Both the position numbers and the translations under genes were made by a program. Shown in pieces: positions 6,466 through 14,303 of a DNA stretch of 32,500 nt. The notes under the pieces were generated by a model that was not told the DNA's origin, did no database searches, and saw only the letters and a list, made by a program, of their open reading frames with translations. The DNA comes from an uncultured Bacilli bacterium (GTDB lineage: Bacteria; Bacillota_I; Bacilli_A; RF39; UBA660): NCBI GenBank assembly GCA_944332215.1, contig CALVJP010000002.1, positions 1 through 32,500 on the forward strand. Reading direction: 5' to 3'. The first letter of the stretch is position 1. Each line of letters starts with the position of its first letter.

Positions 6466-7124
6466 TGAAGGCCATTTGAGTTAAAAAGATTAAAGGGATA
6501 ACGCTTTGGCATTGGTAATTTAAAAACTAATGTTTCTTTACTTATAGGATGAATAAATTCAAGTTGATTGGCAAAAAGGGCGATTTGATCTTTGGGGGTA
6601 TGAGAATTATATTTTTGATCGCCATATAAAGGGGCTTTTCTGGAGGAAAATTGAATTCTTATTTGATGAGAACGCCCAGTTTTTAAAGCAATTTGTACTA
6701 GAGAAAATTCACCTTTAGTAGCTAGACATTGGTAGCTTAACTCGGCGCTTTTACCTTTGTCATTAATGGTTACTTGGTTAGTTTTCGGATCTTTAAGTAT
6801 TTTATCGATAAAAGTATCTACTGGTTTTAGTGGTCCTTGGACGACGGCTAGGTAAGTTTTTTGAAATTGATGATTTCGAATTTGTTCACTTAAACGAGAA
6901 GCGGCTTTACTTGTTTTAGCTAGCACCATAAGTCCGCCAACTGGTCTATCAAGGCGATGAATCAAGCCTAAATAAACATTACCCGGTTTATGGTATTTTT
7001 GCTTAAGATATGTTTTTAAAAGGGTTAGTAGATCTTTATCATGGCTACTATCTGCTTGAACGGGCATATTGACTGGTTTTTCGACAACTAGTAAGTGATT
7101 ATCTTCATAAACAATATTAATCAT
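6459..7124 (-). CDS. RluA-family RNA pseudouridine synthase
   Basis: This enzyme converts specific uridines in rRNA or tRNA to pseudouridine. The 221-residue protein has the RluA signature HRLDRPVGG (56-64) with catalytic D59, and the downstream GRSHQIRIQF motif. There is no N-terminal S4 domain, so it is a minimal RluA/RluC-type enzyme; the target site cannot be told. I chose the ATG at 7124 (MINIVYEDNH): GGGAAAG lies just upstream and the family begins this way. A longer frame from 7142 lacks an SD. The start overlaps the end of the methyltransferase gene by 8 bases, indicating translational coupling of two RNA-modifying enzymes. Confidence 0.88.
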   Translation of the reverse strand: MINIVYEDNHLLVVEKPVNMPVQADSSHDKDLLTLLKTYLKQKYHKPGNVYLGLIHRLDRPVGGLMVLAKTSKAASRLSEQIRNHQFQKTYLAVVQGPLKPVDTFIDKILKDPKTNQVTINDKGKSAELSYQCLATKGEFSLVQIALKTGRSHQIRIQFSSRKAPLYGDQKYNSHTPKDQIALFANQLEFIHPISKETLVFKLPMPKRYPFNLFNSNGLQK

Positions 7125-7986
7125 AGCTTTCCCATCTACCATATATACCGCACGGTAAGATAAGATTATTCTTCGTTATTTGTAAGCCAACTTCTCCTGT
7201 TTCTATTTTGCCACGAGGATACCGTGGTAAAAGGGCGGTTTTTAACATATTGCCAAGAACGATATTGGAAACACCGGTTGTATAGGAATTAATTAATAAG
7301 AACAAGGGTTTGTCACTCAAAATTTTGATGCAAGCGTTTAAAAGAATAGCGATGTTTTTTTCAAATTTCCAAACTTCTTTATTTGGACCACGACCATAGC
7401 TTGGAGGATCCATAATAATACCATCATATTTATGGCCTCGGCGATATTCTCGTTCCACAAATTTTAAACAATCATCAACGATAAAGCGAATTTTTTGATT
7501 TTCTAAATGACATAAACGCATATTTTCTTTAGCCCATTCAGTCATGCCTTTTGAAGCATCGACTTGGACCACTTCCGCCCCGGCTTTGGCGCAGGCCATC
7601 GTGGCTGCTCCCGTGTAAGCAAAAAGATTAAGGACTTTAATAGGACGGTTAGCTTTTTGGATTTTTTGTCTAACAAAATCCCAATTTGTGGCTTGCTCTG
7701 GAAATAAACCTGTATGTTTGAAGTTAGTGGGCGTTACTTTAAAGGTAAGATCTTTATATTTGATTGTCCACTGCTGTGGTAATTTGTTTTTAAATTCCCA
7801 GTAACCACCGCCTTTATTAGAACGATGATAATAAGCATCAACTTGGGTCCAAGCTTTATCAAATTCAATGGACCACATGGCCTGGGGATCAGGCCTTCGA
7901 AGAATAATATTTCCCCATTTTTCTAATTTTTCGCCATTTCCAGCATCTAGGCATTCATAATCTTGCCATTTATCACTTATCTTCAT
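7117..7986 (-). CDS. Class I SAM-dependent RNA methyltransferase (RlmI/RlmK-like)
   Basis: This 289-residue protein has a Rossmann methyltransferase domain. The SAM-binding motif FAYTGAAT lies at 122-129, an acidic ribose-binding segment (VDASKG) follows, and the catalytic-type motif DPPSYGRG is at 193-200. DPPSY-type motifs are found in rRNA methyltransferases of the RlmI/RlmL group, which modify cytosine or guanine bases. The N-terminal 100 residues are family-specific. The frame has an upstream ATG at 8004, but AAGGTGAG lies 5 bases before the ATG at 7986, so I start there. It sits 28 bases after the MFS-CBS gene and overlaps the pseudouridine synthase, forming a three-gene unit. Confidence 0.85.
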   Translation of the reverse strand: MKISDKWQDYECLDAGNGEKLEKWGNIILRRPDPQAMWSIEFDKAWTQVDAYYHRSNKGGGYWEFKNKLPQQWTIKYKDLTFKVTPTNFKHTGLFPEQATNWDFVRQKIQKANRPIKVLNLFAYTGAATMACAKAGAEVVQVDASKGMTEWAKENMRLCHLENQKIRFIVDDCLKFVEREYRRGHKYDGIIMDPPSYGRGPNKEVWKFEKNIAILLNACIKILSDKPLFLLINSYTTGVSNIVLGNMLKTALLPRYPRGKIETGEVGLQITKNNLILPCGIYGRWESYD

Positions 7987-8014
7987 TGCACTCACCTTAT
8001 TCATTATAACAAGG

Positions 8015-9823
8015 TTATTTAATAGAAGTCAAATATTCATTCATCGCATATTTTGTAATATCGCTACGGTTAATAATACCAACCATTTTGCCATTTTTCA
8101 TAACTGGAGCTTTTTTCAAATGCTTATCAACTAAAATACGGCAAACTTCTTCTAAACCTGTATTAATATCAATTGTAACTATTTTCTTTTTCGCTACATC
8201 AATAACTTTAGACTGCATTAAATCATTTAATTTTTCATCAAAACCATCTGTTAAGCTAAAGAAATAAGCATTGGTGAAAAGTGGGTGGGCTTTAGCTAAA
8301 TAACGCATAATATCACCGTCACTAATAAAACCAACTAATTTATCCTTATCCATAACTGGAACACCACTAACTCGTTTATCTGTAATATATTTCATAACAT
8401 CTGTTAAACTATCAGTATATTCCACTTTATAAATATCCTTTTTCATAATTGATTCCAATTTCTCATGTTTTACACTAACTTCAGTTTCACATTTTCTAAC
8501 TTTCAAAGAAATAACAAAACCAACTAAAGCAATTAAAACTGCAACCAACAAAGTTATAAATAAAGCTGTGGATAAATCAGAAAAACTCATTACCAAAGCA
8601 TAAACTCCGGTAAATAAGGAAGAACCTACACACCCAGCAATTTGAAAACCAGTACTAACCATTGTAACTCCATGGGGGTTTAAATTAGTTGGTAAATGTG
8701 ACAAGGCAAAACTTTGAACCGGACCAATTACCAAAGCCGAGCCACAAATAACTGGAATATATAAAAGGGTAATTAAAACTAAAGCATTCACCTCACGTGT
8801 TAAACCTAATAACAAAATAAACACAAACATTAATATAAAACCAACTGGCAGAATAGTTTTCGCCCCGTATTTATCATAAAGTCTCCCCGCAATTGGTGCG
8901 ACTAAACATGAACAAATAATTGCTGGAAACAAAGTAAGTGAAGCTGTAAAGGCTGATACATGTAATGCTCCTTGAATAAATAGTGGCATAATAATATTCA
9001 TTGAAAATACTATCATCAGTGCTAACATATTCAAAATAATACCAATTCTAAATGGTTTAATACTAAGTGGTTTTAAATTGATAAATGGATTTTCTAATTT
9101 ATTTTGTCTTTTGACAAAGATAACCAAAGTAATTAAACCAATCACAATCGCCAAAATAGCTATTAAAATATTACCAGAAAATAAGGTGGAAACTCCATAT
9201 AATATGCCAATTAAAGTTAAGCTAATTAATATTACCGATAAAATATCTAATTTGAGATTCATTTTTGGAGATGTTTTACCCAAAATAATTGATCCTAAAA
9301 TAAATAAAACACTAGTTAAAAAGGCAAACATCCAAAAAAGTAAATGCCATGAGCCTAAACTAAGTAAAGCACCTGCACTAATAATACTAAGTGAAGGCCC
9401 TAACGTCGTCATTGCGCCCATAACTCCCATATAAGTTCCTATTTTCTCTTTAGGTACAACACTTAACGTAATATTCATGCCAATAGGAATAAGCATCCCG
9501 GTCCCTAAAGATTGCACAATACGTCCCGAAAGTAATGTAGCAAAATTAGGTGCCAAAGCACAAATAACACTGCCTATTATAAGTAAACTAACTGTAAACG
9601 AAAATAATGGCTTTGTTTTAAACTTTTGATACAAAAAAGAAGATACTGGCACCATAATAGCCGCCCCTAGCATATAAGCTGTGATTAGCCATTGTACGGT
9701 TGATACCGAAACACCAAAATCTTTCATAATTGGTGTAAAAGCAATATTTAAAAAAGTTTCATTAAACGTTGCTAAAAAAGAGGCGAAAGCCATAACAGCT
9801 AAAATCAAAATTGGTTTTTTCAT
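8015..9823 (-). CDS. MFS drug-efflux-type transporter fused to a C-terminal CBS pair
   Basis: The first 450 or so residues are a major facilitator transporter of the DHA2 (drug:H+ antiporter) type. They include NETFLNIAFTPI, QWLITAYMLG and the motif-C-like GPSLS segment. Residues 460-602 are a tandem CBS domain (VSGVPVMDKDKLVGFISDGDI, then KKAPVMKNGKMVGIINRSDI), a module that binds adenine nucleotides such as ATP, AMP or c-di-AMP and gates enzymes and channels. The fusion implies cytoplasmic ligand control of export; ligand and cargo are unknown. The gene has its own extended -10 promoter and an attenuator-like leader. The first two RNA-modification genes downstream follow closely. An SD (AAAGGATG) precedes the ATG. 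Confidence 0.88.
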   Translation of the reverse strand: MKKPILILAVMAFASFLATFNETFLNIAFTPIMKDFGVSVSTVQWLITAYMLGAAIMVPVSSFLYQKFKTKPLFSFTVSLLIIGSVICALAPNFATLLSGRIVQSLGTGMLIPIGMNITLSVVPKEKIGTYMGVMGAMTTLGPSLSIISAGALLSLGSWHLLFWMFAFLTSVLFILGSIILGKTSPKMNLKLDILSVILISLTLIGILYGVSTLFSGNILIAILAIVIGLITLVIFVKRQNKLENPFINLKPLSIKPFRIGIILNMLALMIVFSMNIIMPLFIQGALHVSAFTASLTLFPAIICSCLVAPIAGRLYDKYGAKTILPVGFILMFVFILLLGLTREVNALVLITLLYIPVICGSALVIGPVQSFALSHLPTNLNPHGVTMVSTGFQIAGCVGSSLFTGVYALVMSFSDLSTALFITLLVAVLIALVGFVISLKVRKCETEVSVKHEKLESIMKKDIYKVEYTDSLTDVMKYITDKRVSGVPVMDKDKLVGFISDGDIMRYLAKAHPLFTNAYFFSLTDGFDEKLNDLMQSKVIDVAKKKIVTIDINTGLEEVCRILVDKHLKKAPVMKNGKMVGIINRSDITKYAMNEYLTSIK

Positions 9824-9838
9824 ATAAAATCATCCTTT

Positions 9839-9919
9839 CTAAAGGCAAAAAAAACACACATAGTGCGTGCCCTCTGTAATCAGATTTACGTGCATTGCAC
9901 TACATGTGTCTTGGACCAT
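9839..9919 (-). CDS. Possible leader peptide of the MFS-CBS gene (26 aa)
   Basis: A 26-codon ATG frame spans the entire leader hairpin and stops 15 bases before the transporter ATG. Its first codons read M-V-Q-D-T-C-S-A-M-H and it ends ...VCFFCL. The predicted transcription start is within a few bases of this ATG, so it would be translated leaderless or not at all. It matters because ribosome position on such a frame could switch the overlapping terminator. It could be chance: the structured RNA alone may be functional. Confidence 0.35.
   Translation of the reverse strand: MVQDTCSAMHVNLITEGTHYVCFFCL
9847..9909 (-). promoter_or_regulatory. Transcription attenuator (leader terminator with alternative hairpins)
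   Basis: On the minus strand ACACATGTAGTGC (9897-9909) pairs with GCACTATGTGT (9856-9866), 11 bp with a 2-base bulge. Eight or more U residues follow (9847-9854): an intrinsic terminator inside the 5' leader. The loop holds GTGC-AAT-GCAC and GTAA-N6-TTAC, which can form small hairpins that compete for the GTGC/GCAC arms. This is the layout of regulated antibiotic-efflux leaders or small riboswitches. It does not match any riboswitch consensus I know. Confidence 0.7.
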
Positions 9920-9922
9920 ATA

Positions 9923-9951
9923 ATTATATCACAATTTTCAAAAAAAGGAAG
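9923..9951 (-). promoter_or_regulatory. Extended -10 promoter of the MFS-CBS gene
   Basis: TGATATAAT (TATAAT at 9923-9928) is a perfect extended -10 on the minus strand. At 17 bases upstream the -35 position reads CTTCCT, which is poor. The start falls near 9916. The 12 bases GTGATATAATTA are shared exactly with the promoter at 1161. Confidence 0.65.
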
Positions 9952-10312
9952 GTCTATTACTTGAATTAGCGCATAAACCAGCCCTTTAGTGACCTACCTT
10001 ATACTCTAAGTATATGTAATAATCTTCTAAATTACAACATTAAAACTTCAAAAACATAAAACTTTACATCAAATTTGACAATGCAATTCGTAATTAAAAA
10101 CAAACTTTTTTAATTATCTAGCACGTTCTTGATTATTTTCGATTGGTAATTCTTCCTTTTTTATCACTTTCACTTGATGTATGCATTACTCTTTCTGAAG
10201 TATGTAAATTCCTATATAACTTGGCTATAATATCTATCCACGTATTTCTCTCATTCACTTGTATCACCCAACTATATTATAAATTATTTAAAATATATTA
10301 TCAACCTCTAAA
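9952..10312. other. Gene-poor spacer of about 360 bases
   Basis: This stretch lies between the MFS promoter and the rpsI terminator. It is AT-rich and holds no long reading frame. The one item of note is a 41-codon minus-strand frame (10133-10258), described separately. No tRNA, riboswitch or repeat was recognised. Confidence 0.6.
10133..10258 (-). pseudogene. Possible gene fragment (about 41 aa), unrecognised
   Basis: A minus-strand frame reads VNERNTWIDIIAKLYRNLH followed by TSERVMHTSSESDKKGRITNRK and then TAA. Amino acid composition looks protein-like rather than random. There is no SD; a GTG at 10258 is the only nearby start, and the frame continues a few codons upstream before a TAA. 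It is probably a remnant of a lost gene, or chance. No family recognised. Confidence 0.25.
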
Positions 10313-10345
10313 ATAAAAACATTGGAACCAAATCCAATGCTTTTT
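10313..10345 (-). terminator. Rho-independent terminator after rpsI
   Basis: On the minus strand GCATTGGA / TCCAATG-type arms (CATTGG and CCAATG) flank a short loop, and TTTTTATTTT follows. It lies about a dozen bases beyond the rpsI stop and ends the rplM-rpsI operon. Confidence 0.8.
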
Positions 10346-10357
10346 TGATAAACCAAA

Positions 10358-10774
10358 TTAACGTTTTGAAAATTGTGGGGCACGGCGAGCGCCTTTAAGT
10401 CCAGGTTTTTTACGTTCTTTAACTCGAGCATCACGAGTGACAAATCCTGCTCTTTTTAAAATCTTGCGGTAACTATCTTCGTTTTCTTCGTTATCTTTAT
10501 CGTATTCAAGTAAAGCTCTAGTAATCCCTAAACGAATAGCACCTGTTTGGCCAGTAGATCCACCACCAGATACTTTAACAGTAATATCAAATGTATTTTC
10601 ATTATTTGTTGCAACTAGTGGTTGCATTAAATCCATAACGTTTGTTTCATATGGTAAGAAATCTCTAACATCTCTGCCGTTAATCGTAATGTTCCCTTTA
10701 CCAGGTACCATTGTAACACGAGCCACAGATGCTTTTCTTCTACCAGTTCCAGTAAATTTTCTTGTTTCTGACAT
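10358..10774 (-). CDS. rpsI: 30S ribosomal protein S9
   Basis: S9 binds the 3' major domain of 16S rRNA in the head, and its C-terminal tail reaches the P-site tRNA. The 138-residue protein has the family opening ([11 protein letters not shown]), the central [16 protein letters not shown] block, and the basic tail ending QFSKR, with the terminal Lys-Arg that touches the anticodon loop. It is a few residues longer than usual at the N-terminus. It follows rplM by 10 bases and closes the two-gene operon. Confidence 0.97.
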   Translation of the reverse strand: MSETRKFTGTGRRKASVARVTMVPGKGNITINGRDVRDFLPYETNVMDLMQPLVATNNENTFDITVKVSGGGSTGQTGAIRLGITRALLEYDKDNEENEDSYRKILKRAGFVTRDARVKERKKPGLKGARRAPQFSKR

Positions 10775-10784
10775 TTAAACCCTC

Positions 10785-11216
10785 CTAATCCATCTTAAGT
10801 GCTGTTGGTTTTTGGGCACTATGTGGATGGTCTCCTTCTGCATATACAAATAATTTTTTATACATTTGTCTACCTAATCTTCCTTTTGGAAGCATACCTT
10901 TGACAGCTCTTTCGATCATTTCAACAGGATATTTTTCTTGCATTTCTTTAGCTGTTCTTTCTCTTAAGCCACCAGTATATCTACTATGATTATAATAGAT
11001 TTTATCGTTTAATTTGTTTCCTGTTAAATTAACTTTGCCGGCATTAACCACAATAACGTAATCGCCTCCATCAATATGTGGAGTGTAAGTTGGTTTGTGT
11101 TTACCTCTTAAAATAGAAGCAACTTTTGTAGCTAAACGTCCTAAGGTTTCACCCTCAGCATCAATAACATACCACTGTCTAACTACATCTTCTTTTCTTT
11201 GCATGTATGTTTTCAT
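10785..11216 (-). CDS. rplM: 50S ribosomal protein L13
   Basis: L13 is an early-assembly 23S rRNA-binding protein. The 143-residue protein has the [16 protein letters not shown] opening, the [10 protein letters not shown] core and the [15 protein letters not shown] signature, at standard length. It has its own near-perfect promoter and a leader hairpin of the L13 type. In Bacillota such leaders let free L13 repress its own operon; repression here is inferred. Confidence 0.97.
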   Translation of the reverse strand: MKTYMQRKEDVVRQWYVIDAEGETLGRLATKVASILRGKHKPTYTPHIDGGDYVIVVNAGKVNLTGNKLNDKIYYNHSRYTGGLRERTAKEMQEKYPVEMIERAVKGMLPKGRLGRQMYKKLFVYAEGDHPHSAQKPTALKMD

Positions 11217-11234
11217 ATTTTGTTTCCTTTCTCC

Positions 11235-11276
11235 TTAACATTAGTAAGTTTTCCCAGGACTTACTTATGTGGGATA
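11235..11276 (-). promoter_or_regulatory. L13-type ribosomal protein leader
   Basis: On the minus strand AGTAAGT (11259-11265) pairs with ACTTACT (11243-11249) around the 9-base loop CCTGGGAAA. An outer ACAT/ATGT pairing extends the stem, and AAGGAG lies just after it. Position and form match the Firmicutes L13 leader, a binding site for autogenous control. I did not align it to a covariance model. Confidence 0.65.
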
Positions 11277-11296
11277 AAATAAATGTACCAGTAACA

Positions 11297-11325
11297 ATTA
11301 TATTAAAAAAAACTATAAAAGTCAA
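11297..11325 (-). promoter_or_regulatory. Sigma-A promoter of rplM-rpsI
   Basis: TTGACT (11320-11325) and TATAAT (11297-11302) are spaced by exactly 17 bases on the minus strand. The spacer has a T8 run. Confidence 0.9.
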
Positions 11326-11404
11326 TAAACTTATATGTTTTTTAACGACTTTTATGCTCGTTTTATGAATATTTATCTTTCCTTATTTTTATTAAAACAA
11401 AAGA

Positions 11405-11456
11405 AACAAAAAAAAAAAAAAAAAAACAAGGTAATTTTTTCCTTGAATAATTACTT
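11405..11456 (-). terminator. Rho-independent terminator with a 19-base T-run
   Basis: On the minus strand AACAAG..GTAATT pairs with AATTAC..CTTGTT, and CAAGG/CCTTG forms an alternative inner stem. A run of 19 T follows (A-run at 11408-11426 on the plus strand). It ends the ecfA1-to-11481 unit. The homopolymer length itself may be a sequencing or phase-variable uncertainty. Confidence 0.85.
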
Positions 11457-11480
11457 GCTTGTTTTTGAAGTTATTATAAC

Positions 11481-11951
11481 CTAGTCTAAATAATAATGAT
11501 AATGCTTACTAAAAGTCTTGGGTTTTTCAGTAGCATGTTTTAAATTTACTTCAGCTAAAAATTCTTCTATTTCTAGCCGAGAAAATGACCATGAATTATC
11601 GAAATTTGACTTATTTTTAAAATACGACGCTAAATTCTGTAATTCTGTAAGATAGCGGTACTGAGTATAACGACTAATTGAGGCTAAACCTAAAGGATCA
11701 GTATCAAAAGCTGTAATATCAAAATATAATTTATTAGTAACTAGGTTTTTATAACAATGTTCGGTAGTTGAAGCCATTAAAGCAAAATCTTCTACAATAA
11801 TACGTTTAGGTGTTATAGTTTCAAAAGTTATTGTTTGATCAAGATAACGCTTAGGTGCTAATTGGCCATTGATACTCTTGATCTTTAAAGGCGTGCCTAA
11901 CCACAAATTTTCAATGCTTATTTTGTCAGTACTACTTTGAATATTTTCCAT
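11481..11951 (-). CDS. Conserved-position hypothetical protein (156 aa)
   Basis: I do not recognise this protein. It has no signal peptide, membrane span or cysteine motif, and looks like a soluble mixed alpha/beta protein with several Tyr, ending KHYHYYLD. The middle (about 60-110) contains LYFDITAFDTDPLGL and a helical stretch. It has a good SD (AAAGGAG) 6 bases before the ATG and lies 18 bases after truA, so it is co-transcribed with the ECF/truA genes. It is an insertion into the normally contiguous ecfT-truA-rplM-rpsI order, which may make it lineage-specific. Confidence 0.75.
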   Translation of the reverse strand: MENIQSSTDKISIENLWLGTPLKIKSINGQLAPKRYLDQTITFETITPKRIIVEDFALMASTTEHCYKNLVTNKLYFDITAFDTDPLGLASISRYTQYRYLTELQNLASYFKNKSNFDNSWSFSRLEIEEFLAEVNLKHATEKPKTFSKHYHYYLD

Positions 11952-11969
11952 AAAAAATCTCCTTTATTT

Positions 11970-12713
11970 TTAATATAGTACATCCTTTAAATACAAACCC
12001 TCAGGGGCCGCAGTCTTGCCAGCTTTTCGGCGGTCCTCTTGTTTTAAAATATCAATAATATCTTCGCTTTTACGTTTGCCCTCACCAATTTCAATTAGGG
12101 TACCTATCATATTCCGGACTTGATATCTTAAAAAACCAGTACCCAAAAACGATAATGTTATTTTATTAACATTTTTCATATCTCTAATTAAATTGGTTTG
12201 AACAATAGTTCTAGTGTAATCTTCTTTTTCTTCGTCGGCTTTAGTAAATGACTTAAAATTATGCGTGCCCTCTAAATATTTTAAAGCGCGCTCCATTTCA
12301 ACGACATCAAGTTTTTTATTGTATTGATAAATATAATCTTTTTCAATTGGATTATATTCTCCCATATTAATCTGATAGATATATTCTTTAGCTTTCACAT
12401 TATAACGGGCATGAAAATCATCAGCCACTATTTCCATATTTTTAATATATATATCTTTAGGTAATAAACTATTCAAACCATCTTTCAATTTCTCTGGAGT
12501 GATATGTTTCATTTCCAAATCAAAATGGGCTTTTTGATTATACGCATGGACCCCAGCATCAGTACGGCCAGAAGCATGAATATCAACCTTTTTATTACCG
12601 TTGATTGTTTTTAAAGCTTTCTCAATTTCACCTTGAACAGTTTTTTGTTTAGGCTGTTTTTGATAGCCTTTATACCTAGAGCCATCATAGGCAAAGGTCA
12701 TAAAATATCTCAC
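11970..12713 (-). CDS. truA: tRNA pseudouridine(38-40) synthase
   Basis: TruA makes pseudouridine at positions 38, 39 or 40 in the anticodon arm of many tRNAs. The 247-residue protein has the catalytic signature GRTDAGVHA with nucleophile D52, the opening MRYFMTFAYDGSRYKGY and the C-terminal GTGFLRYQVRNMIGTLIEIG block. The start is GTG at 12713: AGAGGAG lies 7 bases upstream and the frame overlaps the ecfT stop as GTGA. Position after ecfT is the normal Bacillota arrangement. Confidence 0.96.
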   Translation of the reverse strand: MRYFMTFAYDGSRYKGYQKQPKQKTVQGEIEKALKTINGNKKVDIHASGRTDAGVHAYNQKAHFDLEMKHITPEKLKDGLNSLLPKDIYIKNMEIVADDFHARYNVKAKEYIYQINMGEYNPIEKDYIYQYNKKLDVVEMERALKYLEGTHNFKSFTKADEEKEDYTRTIVQTNLIRDMKNVNKITLSFLGTGFLRYQVRNMIGTLIEIGEGKRKSEDIIDILKQEDRRKAGKTAAPEGLYLKDVLY

Positions 12714-13462
12714 ATTATTACTCCTCTCATAATGACAACTATTAAAATAAAAAGATGAATTATTAACAAATAGTTATCAAACAACCCCCATTTATTAATA
12801 CAATAATTAGTCCGAGGGGTATTTATACCATATAGTCTTAAAGACATTGAAACTTTTAAAGCTTTAATATCTCTTAATGTTAAGGGGATAAGATTAATAA
12901 TTAGGCCTTTAGTTACAATTAACCACTCGCCTAAAGACATTTTTAAATCAAGTCCCCGACTAGTTTGAGCCATTAAAATTCTATCACTTTGATCCAATAA
13001 ATTAGGAATAAATTTATAAATCAAGGTTAAATTTAAAGCAATTTTATTTACTTTAATTGACAAACAATTTAACGGAAAAAGCAGTTTTTCAAAGCCATAG
13101 ATTATTTCCGCTATAGATGTTGTTAAATTTAAAATAGCTAAATAAATAACAATAGTAAGAGTATTTATAAAACTTAAAAGGGTAATCTCTAAACTAAAAG
13201 TTAAAAGCAATGTCACTAATAAAACTACTAATAATAGATAACGCATTTTTTTAATAATGCGCCAATAAACATATATAGGAATGTTGGTATGCATTATCAT
13301 AATCATCACTAACAGGGATAAAATAGCTGCTATCATAGGATCGGCGGAAAAAAGAGCCAGAAAAACAAACAAAACAGCACAGATGATTTTGGCTAAAGGA
13401 TTCATGTGATGAATATTAGAATGAGTTTGATAATAAGAACCAATATTAACATTATTTAACAT
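12710..13462 (-). CDS. ecfT: ECF transporter transmembrane coupling protein EcfT
   Basis: EcfT is the membrane scaffold of energy-coupling-factor vitamin transporters. It links the two ATPases to exchangeable substrate-binding (S) proteins. The 250-residue protein has about five to six membrane spans and two cytoplasmic coupling helices. The first has AQTSRGLDL, the usual xRG motif. The second reads SMSLRLYG, where the usual sequence is close to A-x-x-A-R-G, so it is diverged. It overlaps ecfA2 by 11 bases and truA by 4. No S component is in the window, consistent with a shared group II ECF module. Confidence 0.92.
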   Translation of the reverse strand: MLNNVNIGSYYQTHSNIHHMNPLAKIICAVLFVFLALFSADPMIAAILSLLVMIMIMHTNIPIYVYWRIIKKMRYLLLVVLLVTLLLTFSLEITLLSFINTLTIVIYLAILNLTTSIAEIIYGFEKLLFPLNCLSIKVNKIALNLTLIYKFIPNLLDQSDRILMAQTSRGLDLKMSLGEWLIVTKGLIINLIPLTLRDIKALKVSMSLRLYGINTPRTNYCINKWGLFDNYLLIIHLFILIVVIMRGVIM

Positions 13463-14303
13463 GGCGATATATATCTTTTATAAGGTCATTGACATCATCC
13501 CTGTAACCAATATTAAGGCCCTTTTTATCTTTGACCAAATTAGAAAACTCAATAATTTTCGGGATTCTAAGCTGGTATTTATTTAAAGTAGCCGTATCTT
13601 TGAAAATGGTATATTTATCACCACTTTGCACAATTTTTCCATTATTTATAATATAAATATCATCAGCTAGAGCATGGAGCATATCAGTATCAGTGGTCAT
13701 TATAATAATGGTTTTATGATAACGTAACTTCATCATTTTAATGAGTTTGATCAAATGATGTCTACTAGGTGCATCAAGATCTCTGGTGGGCTCATCTAAA
13801 ATAATCACTTTAGGATTATAGGCTAAAACAGTGGCAATAGCTACTTTTCTTTGTTCGCCTTGACTTAATTCAAAAGGATCTCTCTTTAAATAAGTATCAT
13901 TTAAACCGACCATTTTAAGGGAATCACTAATACGTTTATCTTTTTCAGATAGTTTAAAACTAAAATTTTTTAAGGCAAATTCAATTTCTTTTTGCACTGT
14001 TTTGCAAAAAAATTGAGTTTCTGGATTTTGAAAAACAAAACCAACCGTTAATCTTAACTCATTTAAATTATCAGGATAATGTTGGCCGGATAGCTGGACT
14101 TGACCAACAGTCACCCTACCTTCAGTTGGCAGCATGAGCCCATCAATTAACTGAGCAATGGTAGTTTTCCCAGAGCCACTAGGGCCAATGAAACCTGTAA
14201 TAGTATTATCCTTAAGTTTAAAAGATAAGTTTTCTAAAATCGGTTTGGCCTTGGCCGTTTGAGCGTTATAAATGTAACTGACATTGTCAAACTCTATGGC
14301 CAT
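13452..14303 (-). CDS. ecfA2: ECF transporter ATPase EcfA2
   Basis: This 283-residue ABC ATPase forms the second half of the ECF ATPase heterodimer. Walker A is GPSGSGKTT (40-48), the Q-loop FQNP has Q92, the signature is LSQGEQ (146-151) and Walker B with catalytic Glu is VIILDEP (D170, E171). The switch His normally in VTHD is replaced by Thr (MTTD, T204). It overlaps ecfA1 by 10 bases and ecfT by 11. Assignment as A2 rests on its position as the second ATPase. See the finding on degenerate ATPase motifs. Confidence 0.93.
   Translation of the reverse strand: MAIEFDNVSYIYNAQTAKAKPILENLSFKLKDNTITGFIGPSGSGKTTIAQLIDGLMLPTEGRVTVGQVQLSGQHYPDNLNELRLTVGFVFQNPETQFFCKTVQKEIEFALKNFSFKLSEKDKRISDSLKMVGLNDTYLKRDPFELSQGEQRKVAIATVLAYNPKVIILDEPTRDLDAPSRHHLIKLIKMMKLRYHKTIIIMTTDTDMLHALADDIYIINNGKIVQSGDKYTIFKDTATLNKYQLRIPKIIEFSNLVKDKKGLNIGYRDDVNDLIKDIYRHVK

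Noticed and set aside
11408-11426. 19-base A-run as a phase-variable tract
   Set aside because: It lies outside coding sequence, directly after a hairpin, and is best explained as the T-run of an intrinsic terminator.
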